A DNA stretch of 11,880 nucleotides from a bacterium. Its GTDB lineage: Bacteria; Margulisbacteria; Marinamargulisbacteria; SXXA01. Shown here piece by piece: positions 6,494-11,880 of the stretch. The DNA lies in contig RGUG01000019.1 in assembly GCA_010027915.1 (NCBI GenBank), positions 1-11,880 on the forward strand. The letters run 5' to 3'. Made by a program: the position numbers and the translations under genes. Within the stretch, counting starts at the first letter, position 1. Each line of letters opens with the position of its first letter. The notes under the pieces are model-generated. The model was not told where the DNA came from, searched no databases, and worked only from the letters and a program-made list of their open reading frames with translations.

Positions 6494-7273
6494 ATGAACG
6501 ACTACCATGTGATGTTACGGCAACGTATCGACCCCCTTCGGCAACAGTTAACTGCTCATCCACTGTTTCATACCTTGCGGCATGTACCGGCACTAAGGGT
6601 GTTGATGGCCCACCATGTGGCCGCCGTGTGGGATTTTATGACCTTGCTTAAATCCCTCCAACGCGAGCTAACGTGTGTGGATATTCCCTGGCTACCTACC
6701 CAAGATGCCACCGCCCGGCGATTGATTAACGAGATTGTCTTGGCCGAAGAGTCAGATCGCAATGACGATGGGCACCCCATCAGCCATTTTGAGTGGTACC
6801 TTCATGCCATGACCAGCATGGGGTGTGACACGTCCCCAATGCTTGACATGATTCAGGCCATTTCTCAGGGCGTTCCGGTTCCGATTGCGCTGGTCCAATC
6901 CGCTTTGCCTGACAGTAGCAAAGCGTTTAGTCAGTATACGTGGCACATTGCCAGCGAGTCCCCTTTGTGGGTTAAAACAGCGGTGTTTGCGTTTGGTCGT
7001 GAAGAATTAATACCGGATATGTTTACCCAGATTTTGCTCGATTTACAGCAGGACCATACGGCGGTTGGCCCCTTTGTTCGGTATATTCAACGGCACATTG
7101 CGTTGGATGGGGATGAGCATGGACCCATGGCCTTGCGAATGGTTCAGTTGGCATGTGGTGACGATCCCCAAAAGTGGCAAGACGCAACGGAGGCGGTTGA
7201 ACAAGCGTTGCATTGTCGCTTGGCATTATGGGATGGGGCCTTTCAAATGATTCAATCCAGTCCCCTTGGGTGA
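6494..7273 (+). CDS. DUF3050 family protein (heme-oxygenase-like fold, putative diiron oxidase)
   Basis: The 259-residue sequence carries the conserved blocks of DUF3050 almost unbroken: LMAHHVAAVWDFMTLLKSLQ (37-56), PWLP (65-68), RLINEIVLAEESD (76-88), SHFEWYLHAM (97-106), FGREELIPDMF (167-177), RHIALDGDEHGPMA (200-213) and LWDG (245-248). The Glu and His residues in these blocks are candidate metal ligands of the heme-oxygenase-like helical bundle. The family has no settled substrate, and relatives in this fold act as diiron oxidases. That this protein binds iron is inference. The start is fixed by AAAGGAGG 6 bases upstream of the ATG. It is the only plus-strand gene in the window, diverges from hisZ, and converges with argC. 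Base use matches its neighbours, so recent transfer is not evident. Confidence 0.88.
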   Translation: MNDYHVMLRQRIDPLRQQLTAHPLFHTLRHVPALRVLMAHHVAAVWDFMTLLKSLQRELTCVDIPWLPTQDATARRLINEIVLAEESDRNDDGHPISHFEWYLHAMTSMGCDTSPMLDMIQAISQGVPVPIALVQSALPDSSKAFSQYTWHIASESPLWVKTAVFAFGREELIPDMFTQILLDLQQDHTAVGPFVRYIQRHIALDGDEHGPMALRMVQLACGDDPQKWQDATEAVEQALHCRLALWDGAFQMIQSSPLG

Positions 7274-7360
7274 GGATTATTTACACGGGGGGATGGATTT
7301 GGATACCTTGTCCTGATGCCTTAGGTTCAAAAGATGGGTGGGGGGATGAAAATCGGGGGG

Positions 7361-8365
7361 TTAATAATAACGGGATACGGTGGGCAATCCCAGGGATTCA
7401 TCCCACCCCATCATGCTATTGAGGCATTGAATGGCCTGTCCGGACGCCCCTTTGATCACATTGTCTAAGGCTGAAAATACCACCAAGTGGGCCACATCAG
7501 GGCACCATTGCCACCCAATCACCACCCGATTGGACCCTGTTACAGCGGCAGTGGATGGGCTTTTCCCAGGTTGAACCGTTACAAATGTTTCGTTGGCGTA
7601 CCGCTCAAAACAGGTGGCCACCCCCTCGTCGCTGGACATAGGAATATACATGCTGGACAGAATCCCACGGCTCATGGGCACCAGATGGGGAGAAAACAAT
7701 ACCTTGATTCCCAATACCATTTCCATTTCGGGTACGTGGCGATGGGTATACGTCGCATAGGCCGACACTGACTCATTGATTTCACAAAACAAATGGGATT
7801 CTTTTGCTACCCGGCCGGCACCACTTACGCCCGATTTGGCATCGATCACCACCCCATGCTGGATGTGGCCGGCCCAGGCCAATGGGGCCAATCCCAGCAT
7901 GACAGAGGTGGCGTAACATCCCGGACAGGCCACATAACGGGCATCCCGTAGCCGGTCTCGATACAGTTCGGGTAACCCCAAGGGAATCTGCCCCAATTGC
8001 TCTGGGTGACAGTGTGGGGTGCCATACGCTTTTTGAAACCGTTCGGGCGTGTCGAGTCTAAAATCCGCTGATAAATCAATCACCCGAATGGGAAGGGAGG
8101 CAAGCATGGGAAACAAACGTTGAGATTCCCCATGGGGCAAGGCCAAAAACAATATGTCCAGGCCTTGCAAGGTGTCTTCGCCCAAGGCCTCGTAGGTGTA
8201 CCCCGGGAACACATGTCCCAAGTGAGGGTATACCTCTGAGACTTGTTTACCCACATGAGAATGGGCATACAACCGCTGGATACTTACTTGGGGGTGGGTG
8301 AGCAATAACCGGACCAGTTCAATCCCGGTATACCCAGTGGCACCCGCCACACCGACTCGGATCAA
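7361..8365 (-). CDS. argC: N-acetyl-gamma-glutamyl-phosphate reductase ArgC
   Basis: ArgC reduces N-acetylglutamyl phosphate to the semialdehyde with NADPH, the third step of ornithine and arginine synthesis. The 334-residue protein starts with the nucleotide-binding loop GVAGATGYTG (5-14). It has LPHGES (76-81), DLSADFRL (97-104), the catalytic cysteine in CPGCYAT (Cys150), KSGVSGAGR (177-185), THRHVPE (207-213) and FSPHLVPMSRGI (224-235). All residues expected for activity are present. The start is a TTG at 8365 that overlaps the rplS stop (TTGA), so translation is probably coupled. No internal ATG retains the Rossmann loop. No other arg gene is present; the gene is the last of the cysE-argC run. 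Confidence 0.95.
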   Translation of the reverse strand: MIRVGVAGATGYTGIELVRLLLTHPQVSIQRLYAHSHVGKQVSEVYPHLGHVFPGYTYEALGEDTLQGLDILFLALPHGESQRLFPMLASLPIRVIDLSADFRLDTPERFQKAYGTPHCHPEQLGQIPLGLPELYRDRLRDARYVACPGCYATSVMLGLAPLAWAGHIQHGVVIDAKSGVSGAGRVAKESHLFCEINESVSAYATYTHRHVPEMEMVLGIKVLFSPHLVPMSRGILSSMYIPMSSDEGVATCFERYANETFVTVQPGKSPSTAAVTGSNRVVIGWQWCPDVAHLVVFSALDNVIKGASGQAIQCLNSMMGWDESLGLPTVSRYY

Positions 8366-8742
8366 TGGGTGGTAGGTTTGTTTCGAACCGTGCGATCTTT
8401 TACTTTCACCCGGGTGGCTTTGGATCCTATCCGATCACGTAAATAATACAGGCGGGCACGACGTACCACCCCTTCGGATACCACTTTGACGGATTCGACC
8501 AATGGGGAGTGAAGTAAAAAGGTTTTTTCAACTCCCACTTTATCAATGATGCGACGTACCGTGAATGAGGCACGATGATGAATGCCGGTCCGCTTGATCA
8601 CAATCCCTTCGAATACCTGCAACCGCTTTTTTTGACCTTCAATAATGGCGGATGTGACCGCTACGGTATCCCCCACATTGAAAGTGGGTACGGTTGGTTT
8701 CATTTGGTCTTTTTCAAATTGAACGATAATGGGTGAGGTCAT
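8362..8742 (-). CDS. rplS: 50S ribosomal protein L19 (bL19)
   Basis: bL19 sits at the 30S-50S interface. The 126-residue protein has the family segments FNVGDTVAV, KKRLQVFEGIVIKRTGIHHRASFTVRRI, VGVEKTFLLHSPLVESVKVV and RRARLYYLRDRIG, and a basic tail a little longer than usual. The ATG at 8742 follows AAAGGAG by 8 bases, which decides it against a longer open frame to 8826 that would run into trmD. It lies 34 bases after trmD and overlaps the argC TTG start. The trmD-rplS order is conserved in many bacteria. Confidence 0.96.
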   Translation of the reverse strand: MTSPIIVQFEKDQMKPTVPTFNVGDTVAVTSAIIEGQKKRLQVFEGIVIKRTGIHHRASFTVRRIIDKVGVEKTFLLHSPLVESVKVVSEGVVRRARLYYLRDRIGSKATRVKVKDRTVRNKPTTH

Positions 8743-8776
8743 GGGGTACTCCTTTGTTGAATGCTTTCTAACGACT

Positions 8777-9538
8777 CTACATGCTGTCTTGAATGTAGTG
8801 TCGCAATACTGTTTTGTCTCGGTCACACCAGGTGATTCCCTGCATCAGGTCAGGACGTTTACAAATGGTGAGACCCAACGATTGCCCACGCTTCCAGTCG
8901 GCAATCTTAGAATGGTTTCCTTCTGTTAAAATACCAGGAACTTCATGATTTTTAAATACTCGAGGTTTGGTATATTGAGGATGCTCCAACAGGCCCATGG
9001 GGAAACTATCGTCTTCGATGCACATCGGGTCATGGATGACACCTGGTATCAATCGCACCATGGCTTCAATAAAGGCCACCACGGGGGCCTCGCCGGTCAT
9101 GAGGACCAGATCCCCGATTGAATAGGTGTGAATGCCATAGGCGGTCAATACACGGGCATCGATTCCTTCGTAATAACCAGGTAGCATGATCACCCCCCGT
9201 GGGTGTTGGGCGGCCGTTGCGACCATCGACTGGGTAAGTAAAGGGCCTGTTGCACTGGGATGATAGATGGCATAGGACCCATATCCTGGAATGGATTCGA
9301 TAGCCGCTGCGATGACATCGGCCCGAAGGATCATCCCGCGTCGGCCCCCATAAGGCGCATCATCAACGTGTCCGTGACGGGTATACCCAAATGAGCGCAA
9401 ATCCAATACCTGCAATGAAACCGCTGACCCCCAAGCTTTGCCTAACAATCCCCGCATTAAAAAAGGGGTTAGTTGATCGGGAAACAAGGTGCAAACCACC
9501 ACAGATGGTCTCACTTGTGCCTCTGCCCCCATGCTCAT
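8777..9538 (-). CDS. trmD: tRNA (guanine-37-N1)-methyltransferase TrmD, divergent
   Basis: TrmD methylates G37 next to the anticodon of tRNAs reading CNN codons, preventing +1 frameshifts. The call rests on CTLFPDQ (16-22), HVDDAPYGG (57-65), YEGIDARV (123-130), RLIPGVI (162-168), EDDSF with the presumed general base Asp177, PQYTKP (187-192), and EGNHSKIADWKRGQSL, plus its place before rplS. Several positions nearly fixed in other TrmD proteins differ. PYGGGxGM is PYGGRRGM, SPQG is HPSATG, CGRYEG is PGYYEG, and SIGDYVLxGGELP is SIGDLVLMTGEAP. Those lie in the trefoil-knot cofactor site. Either the cofactor pocket is remodelled or the start and activity need testing. The ATG 6 bases after khpA is used; an internal GTG (residue 9) is possible. 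Confidence 0.88.
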   Translation of the reverse strand: MSMGAEAQVRPSVVVCTLFPDQLTPFLMRGLLGKAWGSAVSLQVLDLRSFGYTRHGHVDDAPYGGRRGMILRADVIAAAIESIPGYGSYAIYHPSATGPLLTQSMVATAAQHPRGVIMLPGYYEGIDARVLTAYGIHTYSIGDLVLMTGEAPVVAFIEAMVRLIPGVIHDPMCIEDDSFPMGLLEHPQYTKPRVFKNHEVPGILTEGNHSKIADWKRGQSLGLTICKRPDLMQGITWCDRDKTVLRHYIQDSM

Positions 9539-9544
9539 GGGGCG

Positions 9545-9793
9545 TTACGTGCGGGGTAGATTAACAATCTCAACCGACACGCGCAGCCCTTCTCTTGAGG
9601 CAGCGGATCGAACCAATGTGCGAATGGCATTGGCAATTCGCCCGTCTTTGCCAATTACTTTTCCCACATCGGCATGGGCAACTTGTACTTTTAATACCAG
9701 CGTTTCATTCGATTGAACCGATTGAATGGTGACTTGTTCGGGAAAATCAACCAACGGGACAATGACGTGTCGAACCAATGTCTCCATACTCAC
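9545..9793 (-). CDS. khpA: KH-domain RNA-binding protein KhpA
   Basis: KhpA is a small single-KH protein that, with KhpB/Jag, binds RNA and affects cell elongation and division in Firmicutes. The 82-residue protein is essentially one KH domain with the GXXG loop at GKDG (48-51) inside VGKVIGKDGRIANAIRTLVRSAA. The GTG at 9793 is 5 bases after the rpsP stop; the ATG at 9787, two residues shorter, fits equally well. The order rpsP-khpA-trmD-rplS is the Firmicutes type, but rimM, usually between khpA and trmD, is missing: the gap is 6 bases. Confidence 0.92.
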   Translation of the reverse strand: MSMETLVRHVIVPLVDFPEQVTIQSVQSNETLVLKVQVAHADVGKVIGKDGRIANAIRTLVRSAASREGLRVSVEIVNLPRT

Positions 9794-9798
9794 GTCAA

Positions 9799-10104
9799 TT
9801 ACGATCCTTGTGGACGGTCTTTTCTTTTAACGCCCTGCTGAGAGGATTGTTTGGTGGCCACCGTGAGCAACCCTTTGCTGGTGAGCAACCGGGCGACGGT
9901 ATCAGTTGGTTTGGCCCCTACACCCATCCAATATGACACGCGGTCTTCTTTAACAGACAGATACACTGGGGTTTGACGGGGGTCATATAACCCCAAAATT
10001 TCAACGGATTCGCCATCCCTTGGGTTGGTAGAGGCGGCCACGACCACCCGGTATACGGGCTGCTTTTTTTTGCCATGTCGTTTGAGTCTGATTCGTAATG
10101 CCAC
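9799..10104 (-). CDS. rpsP: 30S ribosomal protein S16 (bS16)
   Basis: bS16 is an early-binding small-subunit protein. The 101-residue sequence has ALRIRLKRHGKKKQPVYRVVVA at the start, then RDGESVEILGLYDP and DRVSYWMGVGAKPTDTVARLL, all standard. The tail is basic and Ser/Gln-rich. The start is a GTG at 10104, fixed by AAAGGAG 7 bases before it and by homology; a longer frame to 10164 adds only untranslated leader. It begins the translation gene block, with a 112-base gap after trpC that could hold a separate promoter. Confidence 0.96.
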   Translation of the reverse strand: MALRIRLKRHGKKKQPVYRVVVAASTNPRDGESVEILGLYDPRQTPVYLSVKEDRVSYWMGVGAKPTDTVARLLTSKGLLTVATKQSSQQGVKRKDRPQGS

Positions 10105-10216
10105 GTGTTGCTCCTTTGTGTTAACCGTTAAATTATGGGTATCCCCCCACCATTTGGGTGCCATTAAAGCATGTTATATCCGTTGAGGGAAGGTTCGGAA
10201 TCCAGCCGTACTTGCG
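10105..10216 (-). promoter_or_regulatory. trpC-rpsP intergenic region, possible rpsP promoter
   Basis: This 112-base gap is the longest inside the cysE-argC run and precedes the ribosomal block. A TATAAC (10178-10173, minus strand) could be a -10 element, but the hexamer 17 bases upstream (ATTCCG) is a poor -35. An AAAGGAG Shine-Dalgarno sequence ends 7 bases before the rpsP GTG. No terminator hairpin follows trpC, so read-through is likely as well. Confidence 0.3.
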
Positions 10217-10975
10217 TCATGATCTCAACAACTGACGGCTGACTTGATCATCGGCCAACGACTCACCGATTAAGACGGCGTCGATCGCATGCTCCCGCAA
10301 GACCTGGATGTCGTTTGGGTCACGGTAGCCACTTTCGGCGACCACTTTGATGCCGTGTGGAATCCGGGGGCGCAAGGTTAATGTGACGGATAAATCCACC
10401 GTAAACGTGTGTAGGTCACGGTTGTTGATGCCAATTAAATCCACCCCGGGAATGCCCAGCACACGGTCCAATTCATCGGCCGTGTGGACCTCTACTAAGA
10501 CATCCAATCCCAAGGAATGGGCATGGGCATGCAAGTCATGTAATTGGGTGTCGGATAAAATGCCGGCGATTAACAACACCGCATCGGCACCCAGTCGAAC
10601 CGTTTCGTCTAATTGTGCACGATCAATAATAAATTCTTTTCTTAAAATGGGAAGGGAACAGGCCGCACGGATGGGGGGAATGTAGTCAGCGTGGCCCATG
10701 AAATAGACTTGGTCAGTGAGTACGGATAAGGCCACCGCCCCTCCTTGTTGATAGGAACGGGCAATCACAACGGGGTCAAAGTCTGTTCGAATGATACCCC
10801 GAGAGGGGGAGGCCCGTTTCACCTCTGCAATGACCCCCACTGGTGATAGGGCATTAACAAATCGTTTGTGACGGGGTTGGGACAATGCAGGCGGATGATC
10901 TTGTTGGTGTAGCAGCGCCACTTCTTGGTGTTTGGTGGCGACAATTTGACGCAATATACTGGGCAATTCGGTCAT
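10217..10975 (-). CDS. trpC: Indole-3-glycerol-phosphate synthase TrpC
   Basis: TrpC closes the indole ring in tryptophan synthesis, with loss of CO2 and water, in a TIM-barrel active site. The 252-residue protein has every expected site: IAEVKRASPSRG with Lys53, ILRKEFIID with Lys113, LVEVHTADEL with Glu162, IGINNRDL with Asn184, VAESGY with Glu214 and VLIGESL near the end. The ATG at 10975 overlaps the cysE stop (ATGA), so translation is coupled. It is the only trp gene present, so tryptophan genes are dispersed in this genome or lie elsewhere. Confidence 0.96.
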   Translation of the reverse strand: MTELPSILRQIVATKHQEVALLHQQDHPPALSQPRHKRFVNALSPVGVIAEVKRASPSRGIIRTDFDPVVIARSYQQGGAVALSVLTDQVYFMGHADYIPPIRAACSLPILRKEFIIDRAQLDETVRLGADAVLLIAGILSDTQLHDLHAHAHSLGLDVLVEVHTADELDRVLGIPGVDLIGINNRDLHTFTVDLSVTLTLRPRIPHGIKVVAESGYRDPNDIQVLREHAIDAVLIGESLADDQVSRQLLRS

Positions 10976-11583
10976 ACAGATCCCTTTTCTGGATGGGTTT
11001 TAGAGGTGAGCAGTTGACGGTAATCTTCGGATAAGTAACAGGTCGAACGCGGGGGCAAAGAATGGGTCAGCCACACGTTCCCCCCAATGGTACAATAATC
11101 CCCAATTTCCGTATGCCCCCCCAAAATGGTCGCATGGGCATAGACCACCACGTGATGCCCCAATGTGGGATGCCGTTTGGTTGCGGGTAGGCCACCTATG
11201 GCATGGGACGACTTTTTGACACTCAAGGCCCCCAAGGTGACCCCATGATACAGCTTGACATGGTGTCCGATGACCGCTGTTTCGCCAATTACCACGCCTG
11301 TGCCATGGTCAATGCAAAATGAATGCCCAATGGTGGCACCCGGATGAATGTCAATACCAGTGATTGAATGGGCCCATTCGGTCATCATTCGGGGAATAAG
11401 GGGGACTTTTTGTTGGTATAAAAAATGGGCCAAGCGGTATACCATCGTGGCTTGAAAGCCGGGATACGATAAAATAATGTCATGATGGCTTTGGGCGGCA
11501 GGGTCGCCTGAATAGGTGGCCTCAATGTCTTGTTTCAGTTCTTTTCGTAAGCGTGGTAAATACCCCAGCCAATCGGATACCAC
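10972..11583 (-). CDS. cysE: Serine O-acetyltransferase CysE, apparently missing its N-terminal domain
   Basis: This enzyme acetylates serine with acetyl-CoA to make O-acetylserine for cysteine synthesis. The 203-residue frame has DIEATYSGDPAAQS (19-32), YPGFQATMVYRLAHFLY (40-56), then the left-handed beta-helix: TGIDIHPGATIGHSFCIDHGTGVVIGETAVIG with His93, and KRHPTLGHHVVVYAHATILGG with His138. It closely resembles the long SAT class of about 300 residues, in which some 100 residues precede this part. Here only a GTG at 11583 is available. The frame stays open another 37 codons upstream but soon enters foreign sequence. Missing helices would affect oligomerisation more than catalysis. It is best read as 5'-truncated at a junction; a genuinely short enzyme is the alternative. 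Confidence 0.8.
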   Translation of the reverse strand: MVSDWLGYLPRLRKELKQDIEATYSGDPAAQSHHDIILSYPGFQATMVYRLAHFLYQQKVPLIPRMMTEWAHSITGIDIHPGATIGHSFCIDHGTGVVIGETAVIGHHVKLYHGVTLGALSVKKSSHAIGGLPATKRHPTLGHHVVVYAHATILGGHTEIGDYCTIGGNVWLTHSLPPRSTCYLSEDYRQLLTSKTHPEKGSV

Positions 11584-11880
11584 GGCATGGGCGTGCTTGG
11601 ATGCCGTTGCGTCTTCATCGTAGCCTTGAGTTCGGCGACAGGATTGAACGAGAGCTTGCCGCCCGCCATCGACGTGCGGGCATACTCGTAGAAACCCATC
11701 TCCATTCCGTCATAGGCGAAGCGGGCCTTGCGCCAGTCTCCCTTGGGATCCGGATCCACATTGCCGTGGTACTGCTCGGTCGAATAGTCGGGGATCTGGC
11801 TGTTTTTCGCGAGGATGATCCGACCCTTGTCCATGCGGATGGGCCTGAAGTTCTTGAAGCCCGCACCGAGCGCGGGCAGG
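11535..11880 (-). pseudogene. Broken unknown gene of different base composition (fragment)
   Basis: The frame is open from the window edge (LPALGAGFKNFRPIRMDKGR...) to a stop at 11535. Codons up to about 11607 have G or C at the third position in 74 of 90 cases, much higher than the other genes here. That part is coding-like and contains DYSTEQYHGNVDPDPKGDW and YDGMEMGFYEYARTSMAGGKL. The last 24 codons are an out-of-frame reading of cysE and are not native. I do not recognise the protein. The ATG at 11834 is internal to the frame, so the 5' end is outside the window. It probably comes from another replicon, a mobile region, or another organism. Confidence 0.6.
11584..11645. other. Probable rearrangement or chimera junction upstream of cysE
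   Basis: Two unrelated minus-strand reading frames break here. The cysE frame loses family resemblance upstream of about 11600. The frame entering from the right reads well through ELKATMKT (to about 11607), then continues only as an out-of-frame reading of cysE DNA and stops at 11535. Base composition also changes: about 53% G+C at 10981-11220 against about 61% at 11641-11880 by hand count. The exact breakpoint cannot be fixed from the sequence alone. Confidence 0.65.

Noticed and set aside
8743..8826. Extended rplS start giving 154 residues
   Set aside because: The extension overlaps trmD and has no bL19 similarity, while ATG 8742 has a good Shine-Dalgarno sequence.
10105..10164. Extended rpsP start giving 121 residues
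   Set aside because: The extension includes the Shine-Dalgarno sequence itself and has no bS16 similarity; GTG 10104 is correct.
11615..11866. Arg/Ser-rich 83-codon minus-strand frame
   Set aside because: It is a shifted reading of the G/C-rich fragment; the frame with 82% G/C third positions is the real one.

Overview
The window looks like a compact bacterial chromosome segment. By hand count, 240 bases (10981-11220) are about 53% G+C. Gene density is high and almost every gene lies on the minus strand in two tightly packed runs with ATGA or TTGA stop/start overlaps. The mix of short-form HisG plus HisZ, YqeG, and KhpA directly after rpsP recalls Firmicutes and other Terrabacteria-like lineages. 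Several proteins (TrmD, RsmE, HisZ) are divergent or short, so I cannot place the organism further. TGA, TAA and TAG behave as ordinary stops.

Region 1 (1-634) has no convincing gene. It holds one good inverted repeat and some unrecognised open frames. Region 2 (635-5423) is one minus-strand run: hisZ, hisG, yqeG, an unknown exported protein, pstS, rsmE, tRNA-Ile(GAT), tRNA-Ala(TGC). The tRNA pair normally found in the 16S-23S rRNA spacer sits here only 20 bases behind rsmE. Region 3 (5424-6493) is a 1.07-kb spacer rich in repeats: a 62/63-base direct repeat, short repeats and several palindromes. It separates the hisZ run from a lone plus-strand gene.

Region 4 (6494-7273) is that plus-strand gene, a DUF3050 protein of the heme-oxygenase-like fold with a near-perfect Shine-Dalgarno sequence. 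Region 5 (7361 to about 11600) is the second minus-strand run: cysE, trpC, rpsP, khpA, trmD, rplS, argC. It mixes a translation and ribosome cluster, from which rimM is missing, with Cys, Trp and Arg biosynthesis genes. With hisG and hisZ, the window carries single genes from four amino-acid pathways rather than whole operons, which suggests a genome with dispersed biosynthetic operons.

Region 6 (about 11584-11880) is foreign in composition: about 61% G+C, with 82% G or C at third codon positions in the open frame. It carries the broken end of an unrecognised gene. The cysE reading frame loses its expected N-terminal domain at the same place. This is either a recombination breakpoint or an assembly chimera.

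The points most worth a second look are the cysE junction, the C10 tract where one extra base would fuse HisG to YqeG, the rsmE-tRNA linkage, the divergent TrmD without RimM, the repeat-rich spacer next to the DUF3050 gene, and the unknown exported protein beside an orphan pstS. I did not find a clear defence system, CRISPR array, prophage or insertion sequence.
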